A DNA stretch of 64,000 bases from Dongia rigui (GCF_034044635.1 NZ_JAXCLX010000001.1:1116001-1180000), one strand, 5' to 3'. Positions 54,445 through 63,338 are shown, numbered from the stretch's first letter. Notes: a model not told the origin generated them from the letters alone. Numbers and translations: made by a program.

Positions 54445-54532
54445 TCATGGTGCGCGAAGGCGCACCATCCACGAATTTCTTTGATCAAACTCAAACGAAT
54501 TCGTGGATGGTCGGCCTGCGCCGACCATGACG
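54445..54532. repeat. REP-like repeat, full nested form
   Basis: Left hairpin GGTGCGCGAAGGCGCACC, right hairpin GGTCGGCCTGCGCCGACC, and the central arms ATCCACGAATT and AATTCGTGGAT. The ends are GTCATGG and CCATGAC. The hairpin sequence differs from other copies, but both arms have changed together, so the fold is kept. Confidence 0.8.
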
Positions 54533-54659
54533 GGTGAGGATGATGATCCGGCGATGCGCCTATAGCGCGCAGCCCAATGTGAACGAGTCTCTCCCCTGCG
54601 CAGTTGCGAGGGCAGGCTGCCCCCTGGATGTTCCCCCCATGGCAGATTTGGGAGTGCCC

Positions 54660-54941
54660 ATGTCGTTCACAGGTCGATTTTTTCTGTCCATGCTGCTGCG
54701 CGTGCCACTCTACATAGGCGCTGGCACTGGCCTCGGGATTGCTGAATTCTATAGCTGGCGTCCGGAGTACTGGGCTTACGAAGCTGCACCTTTTGGCGCG
54801 CTAGCGATACTTGCTCTAGCCGATACAGCTATATTCTCTGACGTAGAAACAGATAGAAGCTGTCCGGCAGGAATGTTTTTCATCTGCCTTGCCATGGAAG
54901 GTATGGCTTTTCTTGTTTGCTACTTCATCGCAAACCACTAG
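54660..54941 (+). CDS. Small membrane protein of lower GC
   Basis: A 93-residue protein with about three hydrophobic segments (FFLSMLLRVPLYIGAGTGLG, GALAILALADTAIF, FFICLAMEGMAFLVCYFIA). The start ATG at 54660 has GGGAG five bases upstream. The DNA is visibly poorer in GC than its neighbours (about half, by eye) and uses codons such as ATA, CTA and AGA that are rare in the rest of the window. It may have come in by transfer. It is convergent with mutY, only 6 bp from its stop. Function is not known. Confidence 0.5.
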   Translation: MSFTGRFFLSMLLRVPLYIGAGTGLGIAEFYSWRPEYWAYEAAPFGALAILALADTAIFSDVETDRSCPAGMFFICLAMEGMAFLVCYFIANH

Positions 54942-54947
54942 CGCCAC

Positions 54948-56030
54948 CTAACTCAACTTTCCCAGCCCATGCTCAACGACCTTGCGCATGACGCTGGGGA
55001 GGGCCACGGTGCCGAGCTGATCGACACTGACCCATTGATAGCGCGGGTCCGCCTTCACACACGTCGCGGCGAATACCGTCAGGTGCAAAGCGAAATGGGT
55101 GAAGACGTGGATGACGCTGCCGTCGAGCTGGCGCCACTTGCCCTTCACGGGTGCGAGTGAAGTAGCGTCTGTCACATCAAGCGGTGCGCCCAGCCAATCG
55201 CTGGTGGGTACCTGGACCATGCCGCCCAGCAGTCCCTTCTCCGGCCGCTTTTCCAGCGCGATGCGGCCGTCTTTGTCGATCATCACGAAGCAGAAACCGA
55301 AGCGCTGAGGCCTCGCGGCTTTGGGTGATTTTTTCGGATAGACCTCCATGTCGCCAGCGGCATGGGCTGCGCAATCTTCACGCCAGGGGCACAGGAAGCA
55401 TTTGGGCTTCGTTGGCGTGCAGATCGTGGCGCCGAGATCCATGATCGCTTGGGCGTAATCGCCGGGGCGGAGATCCGGCGTGTAGCGCGCTGCCAGAGCG
55501 CGGAGCTCTTCCTTCGCCTTGGGCAAAGGCGTTTCCACACGGTGCAGGCGCGCCATGACGCGTTCGACATTGCCGTCGAGGATGGTGGCCTTGCGGTCGA
55601 AGGCGATGGCGGAAATCGCTGCCGCCGTATAGGGGCCGATACCGGGGAGATCCAGCAAGCCCGCCTCGGTATCCGGGAAGCGGCCGCCATGGTCGGCCAC
55701 GAGGACTTCCGCGCATTTCTTCAAGTTCCGGGCGCGGGCGTAGTAGCCAAGACCCGCCCAGGCGGTCAGCACGTCGTCGAGGGGCGCTGCAGCGAGATCC
55801 TCGATGCGCGGCCAGCGGGTGAGGAAGTCGGTGTAATAAGGGCCAACCGTCACCACCGTGGTCTGCTGTAGCATGATTTCGGAGAGCCAGACATGATAGG
55901 GGTCCGCGGCCTCGCCCGGGGCAGAGCGCCACGGCAGGTGCCGGCGATGCCGGTCGTACCAGGCGAGCAGGCGCTCGGCCGGCGACGAAATGGCTGTGGG
56001 CTGTCGGCGCGACCCGGATTTGCTAGTCAT
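54948..56030 (-). CDS. mutY: A/G-specific adenine glycosylase
   Basis: A 360-residue base-excision repair enzyme that removes A mispaired with 8-oxoguanine. The helix-hairpin-helix region includes LLDLPGIGPYTAAAISAIAF and the catalytic Asp in LDGNVERVMARL; the first helix has SEIMLQQTTVVTVGPYYTDF. The 4Fe-4S cluster ligands are CTPTKPKCFLCPWREDC (C-x6-C-x2-C-x5-C). The C-terminal NUDIX-like domain (about 225-355) recognises 8-oxoG. The start is taken at the ATG at 56030, 20 bp from the divergent DUF721 gene. Confidence 0.93.
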   Translation of the reverse strand: MTSKSGSRRQPTAISSPAERLLAWYDRHRRHLPWRSAPGEAADPYHVWLSEIMLQQTTVVTVGPYYTDFLTRWPRIEDLAAAPLDDVLTAWAGLGYYARARNLKKCAEVLVADHGGRFPDTEAGLLDLPGIGPYTAAAISAIAFDRKATILDGNVERVMARLHRVETPLPKAKEELRALAARYTPDLRPGDYAQAIMDLGATICTPTKPKCFLCPWREDCAAHAAGDMEVYPKKSPKAARPQRFGFCFVMIDKDGRIALEKRPEKGLLGGMVQVPTSDWLGAPLDVTDATSLAPVKGKWRQLDGSVIHVFTHFALHLTVFAATCVKADPRYQWVSVDQLGTVALPSVMRKVVEHGLGKLS

Positions 56031-56050
56031 GGCGCGCGACCTTAGACTGC

Positions 56051-56596
56051 ATGGCCATGAGCACCCAAGCGGAAAAACCCAAGCCCCAATCCAAGCCAAA
56101 GATCGAGGCCGACCGGCGCAACAGCCTCTCGGCACTCGCCAGCAATGTCCCCTCCCTCACCAAACTTGCCTTGGGCCGCAAGGGCTTTGCCGAGGCGAGC
56201 CTCATCGGCGAATGGCCGACGATCGTGGGTGCCGATATCGCGCGCCTGTGCATCCCGGTGAAGATGCGCTTGCCCCGCGCCAAGAAGGACGAAAAGCCGG
56301 CGGCCGGTTCGGTCCCCGCCAATGTCGCGGGCGGAACCCTGACCTTGCGCGCTTCGCCCTCGGCGAGCCTTGAAGTGCAACATCTGAAGCCGCGCATTCT
56401 GGAGCGCATCCAGCGCTATTTCGGCTATCCGCTGATTACCGAGCTGAAGATCGAAATCGGCGACCGGAAGAAGACCGCCAAACCGCGCCGGCCGTTGCTC
56501 GGTCCCCTGGCGCAGGCCGACCTTTCGCATGTCAAAGACCCCGACATACGCGAGGCCTTGGCGCGACTCGGTGAGGCCCGCGCCAAGCGGCGTTAA
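56051..56596 (+). CDS. DUF721 (DciA-like) protein
   Basis: A 181-residue protein with a DUF721 domain in the middle: residues about 55-145, with LIGEWPTIVGADIARLCIPV and the strand GGTLTLRASPSASLEVQHLK, then ILERIQRYFGYPLI. DUF721 proteins include DciA, which loads or interacts with the DnaB helicase in many bacteria. The Lys/Pro-rich N-terminus and a C-terminal tail (RPLLGPLAQADLSHVKD..) are family features in Alphaproteobacteria. The start ATG at 56051 is close to the mutY start, so a shared divergent promoter is probable. Confidence 0.85.
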   Translation: MAMSTQAEKPKPQSKPKIEADRRNSLSALASNVPSLTKLALGRKGFAEASLIGEWPTIVGADIARLCIPVKMRLPRAKKDEKPAAGSVPANVAGGTLTLRASPSASLEVQHLKPRILERIQRYFGYPLITELKIEIGDRKKTAKPRRPLLGPLAQADLSHVKDPDIREALARLGEARAKRR

Positions 56597-56820
56597 GCCT
56601 TTGGCGAAGCACTGAGAACATCACTAAAACATGGCATTTCCATGAAATTCCGGCTGGACAGGACGCGACTCGCCCGAATCCAACGGCTTACCAGGGGGCC
56701 TCGATAAACCATCCACAGGCCGCCCTGGCCGTGGCCGAAGCCGTTCTTGCATGCCCTTCTGAATCCTGCCAAATAGCGGCGAAATCGGGCGCCTCTCCAA
56801 ACGCGGGGTAGGGTCCGGAA

Positions 56821-57519
56821 ATGGAGGCAATGTTGAACGCGCGCAATCTGGTGATCGGTGTCGTGGCTCTGGCGGTGGTGGGCGTCGGCGGCTTCTATGG
56901 CTGGACGCATTACGGCCCCGGTGCGGTACCGGCCTTGAGCGATGATCCGGCACTGGCCGGTCTCCCCGCCCCGGTCGACAGCCCGTTCGCGAAGGTCATG
57001 GACGGTGACATGGTGCTGGGCGATGCCAATGCCCCCATCACCTTCATCGAATATTCCTCGCTCTCCTGCCCGCATTGCGCCCGGCATCACAAGGAAGTTC
57101 TCCCCGAAATCAAGAAGAACTACATAGATACCGGCAAGGTGAAGCTGGTGGTGCGCGATTTTCCGCTGAATGGCCCGGCCGTGCAGGCGTCCCTCCTGGC
57201 GCATTGCGTCTCGCCGCTGGCCTATTGGGGCATGACCGAGCAGCTCTTTGCGACGCAGGCGCAATGGGTCAACGACCAGTCGCTGCCGGTTCTGGCCAGC
57301 ATGGCGGCGGCCGCCGGCATCAACGGCCAGGATTTCCAGCAATGCCTCAATGACAAGGCGGCGAAGGACAAGATCATCGCCTCGGCCGAGAATGCCGATA
57401 AGGCCTTCAAGGTGGATTCGACCCCGACCTTCGTCGTCAACGGCATCGTCGTCAAAGGCGAGAAGACCTACGCCGATTTCGCCAAGATTTTCGACGCGCT
57501 CGCGCCGAAGGCCAATTGA
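56821..57519 (+). CDS. DsbA-family thiol-disulfide oxidoreductase
   Basis: A 232-residue periplasmic protein with an N-terminal membrane anchor or signal (LVIGVVALAVVGVGGFYGW). The thioredoxin-fold active site is SSLSCPHCARHHKEVL (CPHC), followed by DFPLNGPAVQASLLAHC and DSTPTFVVNGIVVKGEKTY with the cis-Pro (TPT). The helical insertion of DsbA-type enzymes lies between. It lies 30 bp before smc, an order kept in Rhodospirillales. It forms or isomerises disulfides; there is no DsbB nearby. Confidence 0.9.
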   Translation: MEAMLNARNLVIGVVALAVVGVGGFYGWTHYGPGAVPALSDDPALAGLPAPVDSPFAKVMDGDMVLGDANAPITFIEYSSLSCPHCARHHKEVLPEIKKNYIDTGKVKLVVRDFPLNGPAVQASLLAHCVSPLAYWGMTEQLFATQAQWVNDQSLPVLASMAAAAGINGQDFQQCLNDKAAKDKIIASAENADKAFKVDSTPTFVVNGIVVKGEKTYADFAKIFDALAPKAN

Positions 57520-57549
57520 TCATCCGAATTCTTTAGGGAAGCCCTAGCC

Positions 57550-60500
57550 TTGGTCCAGTTCAACAAGCTTCGCCTGACCGGCTTCAAATCCTTCGTCGAA
57601 TCCACTGAACTCTCGATTCAGGCGGGCATGACCGGGATCGTCGGCCCCAATGGCTGCGGCAAGTCGAACCTGGTCGAAGCCCTGCGCTGGGTGATGGGTG
57701 AAACCTCGGCCAAGCGCATGCGCGGCGGCGAAATGGATGACGTCATTTTCGGCGGCAGCGGCAACCGACCAGCGCGCAACGTCGCGGAAGTTGTCCTGAC
57801 GCTCGACAATGCCGACCGCCGTGCCTCAGCCCAGTTCAACGAAAGCGACGATCTGGAAATCTCGCGCCGCATCGATCGCGGCGAGGGCTCGACCTACAAG
57901 GTCAACGGCAAGGAAGCGCGCGCCCGTGACGTGCAGCTCCTGTTCCAGGATATCTCGGCGGGTGCCCATTCGACGGCCCTGGTGAGCCAGGGCCGCGTCG
58001 GCGCCATCGTCAACGCCAAGCCCACCGACCGCCGCTCGCTGCTCGAAGAAGCCGCCGGCATCACCGGCCTCCATACCCGCCGGCATGAAGCAGAGTTGCG
58101 CTTGAAAGCGGCGGAAGCCAATCTCGCGCGGCTCGACGACGTCATCATCACGCTGGAAAGCCAGCTGGGACAGTTGAAGAAGCAGGCCCGCCAGGCGTCG
58201 CGCTACCGGAATCTGCAGGATCATATCCGCCGCGCCGAAGCGATCATCTTCCATCTGCAATGGCTGGATGCGCGCCAGCGCCTCGAATATTCCGAACAGA
58301 CCCTGATGGCGGCGGAAACCGCCGTCGTCTCGCTGACCTCGGCCGCGGCCATTGCCGCCACGCGCCAGACGGAAGCGGCGACGATCCTCCCCAGCCTGCG
58401 CCAGGCGGAAGCCGAAGCCGCCGCCGAATTGCAGCGCCTCACCATCGCGCGCGGCGCGCTCGACAAGGAAGAGGAGCGCATCCAACAAGCGCGGCACGAT
58501 GCCGACCGTCAGCTGCGCGAGAACGAGGCCGATCATGGCCGCGAGCAAGCGCTGACCACCGACGCCATTGCCGCCGCCGAGCGCCTGAACGAAGAGCGCG
58601 CCACCATCGAAGCGACTGCCGGCGAGGAAGCGGCGATCGGCGAAGAGACGCAGCGCCGCGTCGAAGCAGCGCAGGCGGAAGTCGACGAGAGCGAAGCGGA
58701 ACTCGGCCGCCTCACCCAGGACATGGCCGCTGCCGAAGCCCGTGCCCAGAGCCTGACCCGGCGCCTCGATGAATTGCAGCAGCGCCGCCAGCGCCTCTCG
58801 AACCGCGCCCAGGAAGTGGATGCCGAGCGCCAGCGCCTGTCGGCCGAGATCGAGAACGATGCCGAGACGCAGGCAGCGCGCGCGGCCGTCGCCGAAGCGG
58901 AAGCGGCCCTTGAAGAAGCCCAGGCCATCCTGGCCGAGATCGAGGCGCAGCGCGGCCTTGCCGGCGAGGCCGAGACGCAGGCCCGCGCCCAGCTGCAACA
59001 AGCCCAGGACCAGCGCCAGCGCCTGAAGGCCGAGGTCGATGCGCTGTCGTCGATCTTTGCCAATTCCGATGCCGACATGTGGCCGCCACTCATTGACAGC
59101 CTGACCGTGGCGCCGGGTTATGAGACGGCGTTGGCCGCAGCCCTCGGCGATGATCTGCAGGCTTCGACCGATCTCGGCGCGCCGACCCATTGGCGCGAGG
59201 GCGAGACCGATCCCGCGGCACCCGGTCTGCCGGCCGACGCCGAACCGCTGTCGCGCTATGTCACCGGTTCGGCCGCCTTGCTGCGCCGCCTCGCCCAGAT
59301 TGCCGTCGTCGGCGACGAAGCCGCCTGCCGTGCCTTGGGCGCCCAGTTGCGCCAGGGCCAGCGCGTTGTCTCGAAAGACGGCGCCATGTGGCGCTGGGAC
59401 GGCTTCACCATCGCCGCCGGCACCGAAACCGCCGCCGCCACGCGCCTGAAGCAACGCAACCGCCTGCGCGAGCTGGAAGGTATGCTGCAAACGGCCGAAG
59501 GCGCCTTGGCCGAGGTCGAGGCGCAGTTCGGTTCGGCGCGCGACGAGGCGCAAGGGTTGATCGACCGCGAGCGCAGTCAGCGCCAGACCCTGCAGGCCGC
59601 CTATAACAGCGCGCGCCAGGCGCGCGATGCCGCGGCCCGCGTCGAGCAGCGCGCGACGCAAATGCAGTCGCGCCTTGCCGCCATCGCCGAACAGGCGGAA
59701 GCGGTTGCCGGCGATATCGCGGAAATCGAAGGCCAGTTGGAAGCAGCGGCCGCCGAGCGCGCGGAACTCCCCGACCTTGAGCAGGCCCGCCTGCAGATCA
59801 ACACCCTGCGCCCGGAAGTGGCCGAACGGCGCACGCGGCTGGTCGAGGCGCGTTCGGCCCTGGATCGCCTGCAGCGCGAGGCGCAACAGCGCCAGCAGCG
59901 CCTGCTCGCCATCGCCGACGAATTGCGTTCCTGGGAAAACCGCGGCCAGCGCGCGCAGCAACATTTGAATGAATTGGTCGAGCGCCGCGCCCATATCGAG
60001 GCGGAAATCGAGCGCCTCGCTGCGCTGCCAGAGGAAATCGCCCAGCAGCGTCTGGACCTCATGGACCTCCTCGAAACATCCGAGGCGAAGCGCCGCGATG
60101 CCGCCGATGCGCTGGCCGCGGCCGAGACGGCCCTCAACGAGGCGGATCGCGGCTTGAAAGGCGAAGAGCATAAGCTGATCGAAGCGCGCGAGCAGCGCGT
60201 GCGTGCCGAGGCCGCCATTGCCCAGGCGAAGGAAGCCGCCGACACGCTGATCGAGCGCATCCGCGAAAAGCTGGAATGCTCGCCCGAGGAGGTGCTGACG
60301 CTCGCCGAGCTTGATCCCAGCGAGCCGCTGCCGGCCCGTGACGAGACCGAGCAGCGCCTTTCGAAGCTGCTGCGCGAGCGGGAGAATATCGGCCCGGTGA
60401 ACCTCCGCGCCGAGACGGAATCGAACGAGCTCGACCAGCAGCTGGCCGGGATGCAGACCGAGCGCTCCGACCTCATCAACGCCATTTCGCGTCTCCGTCA

Positions 60501-61014
60501 GGGCATTGCCTCGCTCAACCGCGAAGGCCGCGAGCGGTTGCTCGCCGCCTTCGAACTGGTGAACGGGCATTTCACCTCGCTCTTCACCAGGCTTTTCGGC
60601 GGCGGCAAGGCACATCTGCAATTGACCGAGGCAGAGGACCCGCTCGATGCGGGCTTGGAAATCTTTGCGAGCCCGCCGGGCAAGAAGCTGCAGATTCTGT
60701 CGCTGCTCTCGGGTGGTGAACAGGCGCTGACCGCTTTGGCGCTCCTTTTCGCCGTGTTCCTCGTGAACCCCGCACCGATCTGCGTGCTGGACGAGGTCGA
60801 CGCCCCGCTCGACGACGCCAACGTCGAACGCTTCTGCAATCTGGTGCAGGAACTGGCCGAAGCGTCGGGCACGCGCTTCCTGGTCATCACCCACCACCGC
60901 CTGACCATGGCCCGCATGGACCGCCTCTATGGCGTCACCATGGCGGAGCGCGGCGTCAGCCAGCTGGTCTCGGTCGACCTCCAGGAAATCGGCGAACTGC
61001 GCGCGGCGTCTTAA
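57550..61014 (+). CDS. smc: Chromosome segregation protein SMC
   Basis: A 1154-residue ATPase of bacterial condensin. The N-terminal Walker A is GIVGPNGCGKSNLVEALRWV, the hinge lies around residues 500-640 (MWPPLIDSLTVAPGYETALA), and long Ala/Glu/Gln/Arg-rich coiled coils flank it. The C-terminal part has LSLLSGGEQALTALALLFAV (signature) and ICVLDEVDAPLDDANVERF (Walker B). It compacts and segregates chromosomes with ScpA and ScpB. The start is a TTG at 57550 or the adjacent GTG at 57553. Because of the biased composition, the minus strand has a very long open frame that is not a gene. Confidence 0.95.
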   Translation: MVQFNKLRLTGFKSFVESTELSIQAGMTGIVGPNGCGKSNLVEALRWVMGETSAKRMRGGEMDDVIFGGSGNRPARNVAEVVLTLDNADRRASAQFNESDDLEISRRIDRGEGSTYKVNGKEARARDVQLLFQDISAGAHSTALVSQGRVGAIVNAKPTDRRSLLEEAAGITGLHTRRHEAELRLKAAEANLARLDDVIITLESQLGQLKKQARQASRYRNLQDHIRRAEAIIFHLQWLDARQRLEYSEQTLMAAETAVVSLTSAAAIAATRQTEAATILPSLRQAEAEAAAELQRLTIARGALDKEEERIQQARHDADRQLRENEADHGREQALTTDAIAAAERLNEERATIEATAGEEAAIGEETQRRVEAAQAEVDESEAELGRLTQDMAAAEARAQSLTRRLDELQQRRQRLSNRAQEVDAERQRLSAEIENDAETQAARAAVAEAEAALEEAQAILAEIEAQRGLAGEAETQARAQLQQAQDQRQRLKAEVDALSSIFANSDADMWPPLIDSLTVAPGYETALAAALGDDLQASTDLGAPTHWREGETDPAAPGLPADAEPLSRYVTGSAALLRRLAQIAVVGDEAACRALGAQLRQGQRVVSKDGAMWRWDGFTIAAGTETAAATRLKQRNRLRELEGMLQTAEGALAEVEAQFGSARDEAQGLIDRERSQRQTLQAAYNSARQARDAAARVEQRATQMQSRLAAIAEQAEAVAGDIAEIEGQLEAAAAERAELPDLEQARLQINTLRPEVAERRTRLVEARSALDRLQREAQQRQQRLLAIADELRSWENRGQRAQQHLNELVERRAHIEAEIERLAALPEEIAQQRLDLMDLLETSEAKRRDAADALAAAETALNEADRGLKGEEHKLIEAREQRVRAEAAIAQAKEAADTLIERIREKLECSPEEVLTLAELDPSEPLPARDETEQRLSKLLRERENIGPVNLRAETESNELDQQLAGMQTERSDLINAISRLRQGIASLNREGRERLLAAFELVNGHFTSLFTRLFGGGKAHLQLTEAEDPLDAGLEIFASPPGKKLQILSLLSGGEQALTALALLFAVFLVNPAPICVLDEVDAPLDDANVERFCNLVQELAEASGTRFLVITHHRLTMARMDRLYGVTMAERGVSQLVSVDLQEIGELRAAS

Positions 61015-61029
61015 GGGCGCAATATTGTC

Positions 61030-61060
61030 ATCGGACCATTATCGGACTATATTCGGTCCG
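61030..61060. promoter_or_regulatory. Operator-like repeats before the toxin-antitoxin pair
   Basis: ATCGGACCAT (61030-61039) is repeated as ATCGGACTAT (61041-61050) and followed by ATTCGGTCCG (61051-61060), whose GGTCCG is the inverse of the first CGGACC. Such iterated sites suit binding by a Phd/YefM antitoxin dimer. Confidence 0.5.
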
Positions 61061-61077
61061 GAAATGGAGACGCCGAC

Positions 61078-61383
61078 ATGAAATTGTCCAGCCAGGTAAA
61101 GCCGATCAGCTACCTCAAGGCCAATGCGGCCGAGGTTCTCGATGCATTGGCCGAAAACCAGCAACCGATGATCATCACGCAGAATGGCGAAGCCAAGGCT
61201 GTGCTGCAGGATCTTGCGTCGTACGAGAAGACGCAGGAGACGTTAGCGCTGTTGAAGATCATTGCGCTGGGCGATGCGCAGATCGCGCGTGGTGAAATCG
61301 TTCCGGCGCGCCAGGCCATCGAGGCGCTGCGGACCGACTTGAAGTCATCGGCGGCGGACACATCGAAGAAAAATCATCCGTGA
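61078..61383 (+). CDS. Phd/YefM-family antitoxin
   Basis: A 101-residue antitoxin. The N-terminal DNA-binding part is QVKPISYLKANAAEVLDALA followed by QPMIITQNGEAKAVLQDLASYEKTQETLALL, the family fold. The C-terminal tail (SSAADTSKKNHP) is charged and probably disordered until bound to toxin. The start ATG is at 61078; the upstream repeats suggest autoregulation. Its stop overlaps the GTG start of the toxin (GTGA), a usual sign of coupled translation. Confidence 0.88.
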   Translation: MKLSSQVKPISYLKANAAEVLDALAENQQPMIITQNGEAKAVLQDLASYEKTQETLALLKIIALGDAQIARGEIVPARQAIEALRTDLKSSAADTSKKNHP

Positions 61384-61706
61384 ATTTTCGCGTCGAGCTG
61401 ACCAGGAGCGCGCTGCGAGATCTGGAAGACATTGCGCACTTCGTCGCCGATCAGACATCCGTTACGGCAGCGGATCGGCTCCTGACAGGCATCCTTGATA
61501 TTGTTGGCACACTTGAAACCATGCCCGAACGGGGCCGTGCGGTGCCGGAACTGGCAGAATACGGATACCAATCGATCCGAGAGCGCTTCTTCAAGCCTTA
61601 TCGCATTGTTTATCGCATCGATGGCGGCAATGTCCGCATTCTGCTGATCGTCGATGGTCGGCGCGACCTGCAACAAATTTTGGCGCGTCGCCTGATCGCT
61701 GATTGA
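61380..61706 (+). CDS. ParE/RelE-family toxin
   Basis: A 108-residue toxin of the RelE/ParE superfamily: VELTRSALRDLEDIAHFVAD, a middle PERGRAVPELAEYGYQSIRE segment and RFFKPYRIVYRIDGGNVRIL with the Y-R-I-x-Y core. ParE inhibits gyrase; RelE cuts mRNA. The residues here fit ParE better (no clear RelE catalytic set), but this is uncertain. It starts with GTG at 61380 overlapping the antitoxin stop. A REP element lies downstream. Confidence 0.87.
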   Translation: MNFRVELTRSALRDLEDIAHFVADQTSVTAADRLLTGILDIVGTLETMPERGRAVPELAEYGYQSIRERFFKPYRIVYRIDGGNVRILLIVDGRRDLQQILARRLIAD

Positions 61707-61751
61707 TACGTCTCATAGCCAGCACTCCAACATCATGGAACGCGATCGCGA

Positions 61752-61818
61752 ACCACCCACGAGTTTTCCACGCTACGGGATAGGGTAAGTCGTGAATGGT
61801 CGGCCTACGCCGACCATA
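61752..61818. repeat. REP-like repeat, decayed left half
   Basis: The right hairpin GGTCGGCCTACGCCGACC is intact; the arms CCACGAGTT and AAGTCGTGAATGG are partly changed and the left hairpin is missing. It lies between the toxin gene and the acetyltransferase gene, which converge. Confidence 0.65.
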
Positions 61819-61834
61819 ACCATGGCGTTTCTTC

Positions 61835-62284
61835 TCACAACCTCTTGCTCATATGCACGATGATGCCGCCGCGGAAGTCTTCTTCGCGGTCGTGCGTATA
61901 GCCCAGCTTCTGATAGTGCGTCACGTTCGCGGCGAAGAGCTTGTTGGTATAGAGACGAATCGTGTCGAAGCCGGCGGCGCGCGTGAGCTCTTCGGCATGG
62001 GCGACGAGGATGCGCCCGTAGCCCTTGCCTTGCTGTGCTGGATCGACGGCAACGTTCTCGATCAGCCAGTGATCCGTCATCGGGATAAGTTCGACCAAGC
62101 CCGCGACAACGTCACCTTCGATCAGCAGATCGATGACATGGTCCCGGACCGCCAGGGCGTAATCCGCCGTCATCGGCTTAGGTGCGCGACCGATCACGGG
62201 GACCCATTTCTGATAGGCGCGATGAGTGATGGCCTCGACCAGGGCGGCATCATGCGGCCCGGCGCGGCGGAAATGATTGGTCAT
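61835..62284 (-). CDS. GNAT-family N-acetyltransferase
   Basis: A 149-residue acetyltransferase. The acetyl-CoA-binding segment is ENVAVDPAQQGKGYGRILVA (Q-x-x-G-x-G), followed by FDTIRLYTNKLFAANVTHYQ and KLGYTHDREEDF, the usual fold end. The substrate is unknown. The ATG at 62284 shares its A with the TGA stop of the small membrane protein gene upstream (TGATG), so the two are coupled. A longer frame exists but overlaps that gene. Confidence 0.87.
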   Translation of the reverse strand: MTNHFRRAGPHDAALVEAITHRAYQKWVPVIGRAPKPMTADYALAVRDHVIDLLIEGDVVAGLVELIPMTDHWLIENVAVDPAQQGKGYGRILVAHAEELTRAAGFDTIRLYTNKLFAANVTHYQKLGYTHDREEDFRGGIIVHMSKRL

Positions 62285-62598
62285 CACTGCCAGTGAATTT
62301 GCATGGTGCAGAGGTGGTAGATGCCAGCGCCCCAGGCTGCGAGGCCCAGGATCGCGACCGCCCAGCCAATATGGGTCCAGCGCCGGCGGTCGGGGTGGTC
62401 GCGGAACAGCCAACGGGGCACCCGCCCCATCGCCCAGGCATCAAGCCAGACGACCAGAAGCGCCAACGGCAGGAAGGCCGGCAGGAATGGATAATAGGGG
62501 TCCGTGATCAGCAGCGCCATCAGCCCAGCCACACCCATCAGCACCATGCCGCCCAGGCCGATTGCCGCTGCCAGCAACCATGCACCCATTTTCCGCAC
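62284..62598 (-). CDS. Small membrane protein, three TM segments
   Basis: A 104-residue membrane protein with three hydrophobic segments (WLLAAAIGLGGMVLMGVAGL, PFLPAFLPLALLVVWLDAWA, WTHIGWAVAILGLAAWGAGI). The likely start is the GTG at 62598 with AGGGGG seven bases upstream; an ATG at 62589 has a weaker site. Its stop overlaps the acetyltransferase start by one base. No family was recognised, and the link with the acetyltransferase rests on the overlap. Confidence 0.65.
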   Translation of the reverse strand: MRKMGAWLLAAAIGLGGMVLMGVAGLMALLITDPYYPFLPAFLPLALLVVWLDAWAMGRVPRWLFRDHPDRRRWTHIGWAVAILGLAAWGAGIYHLCTMQIHWQ

Positions 62599-63017
62599 CG
62601 CACTGCCCCCTATTTTGCCGCCGAATCACCGCCGTCCATTCGCCAGCAGGCTCGACCGGAGACTGTCGGAGAAAATGGCCAGCGCCAAGGGCGGAGCCAG
62701 GTCGATTCACCGGTCGGATCCAGGACGTCCCGCGTTGTGAACATGGTCCTATTGACCCACCCTGCCGTCATCCTGGTGCGAAACCTGCGGCGGCTCTCTG
62801 GGTTGATGGTGCAGGTGCGATTCTAAGACGTTAACAAGCACCTTGCGCCGACACCATCCCCGCGTCGATTTTGTTATTATTCTTCAAATAGTTAGATATA
62901 CCCAAATCACCTTGACAGCCCTTAACCCCTTGCCTATGTTGCGCGCGCTTCCGCCGATCCTCCGATTGGCGGCAGTAGCGGCTTGTTGCTCGGGGGATAC
63001 CTTGAGGATCGGCAACG
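62599..63017. other. Intergenic stretch upstream of the ATP synthase operon
   Basis: There is no convincing gene. The right part becomes AT-rich (about 62860-62915) and carries the promoter at 62912-62940. The left part may hold promoter signals for the minus-strand membrane protein gene. Confidence 0.5.
62912..62940 (+). promoter_or_regulatory. Sigma-70-type promoter of the atp operon
   Basis: TTGACA (62912-62917), a 17-bp spacer and TATGTT (62935-62940) form a near-consensus housekeeping promoter. It sits 78 bp upstream of the atpI start, with an AT-rich stretch before the -35 box. Confidence 0.72.
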
Positions 63018-63338
63018 ATGACCGAACAGCAGCCCGATAAGCTCGATCAGTTCAACGCGAAGCTCCAAGCAGCGCGCGACCGGATCGAGGGGTCGGGGAC
63101 CCAGGAATTGGCCCGTGAGGGCACGTCCCTGGGGTATGGCTTCCGCCTCAGCGTCGAATTGCTGGCGGGCCTGCTGGTGGGTCTGGGGATGGGCTATGTC
63201 ATCGATGGATGGCTGGGTACACGTCCCTGGTTGATGCTGGTTTTCATGATCCTGGGTCTCGGCGCGGGCGTCCTTAATGTGATGCGCGTGACGCGGCAGA
63301 TGGAGCAGCTGGAAGCTTCCAAGAAGGATCAACGTTAA
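63018..63338 (+). CDS. atpI: ATP synthase protein I (AtpI)
   Basis: A 106-residue inner-membrane protein with two hydrophobic segments (ELLAGLLVGLGMGYVIDGWL, WLMLVFMILGLGAGVLNVMR) and charged ends, the usual AtpI layout. It begins the F0 operon and helps assemble the c-ring; some AtpI proteins carry Mg2+. The start has GAGGA upstream. It is followed by atpB. Confidence 0.93.
   Translation: MTEQQPDKLDQFNAKLQAARDRIEGSGTQELAREGTSLGYGFRLSVELLAGLLVGLGMGYVIDGWLGTRPWLMLVFMILGLGAGVLNVMRVTRQMEQLEASKKDQR

Noticed and set aside
57826-60897. A 1023-codon open frame on the minus strand opposite smc
   Set aside because: It is antisense to a clear SMC gene whose Ala/Glu/Arg-rich coiled coil leaves the other strand open. 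It has no recognisable domain.
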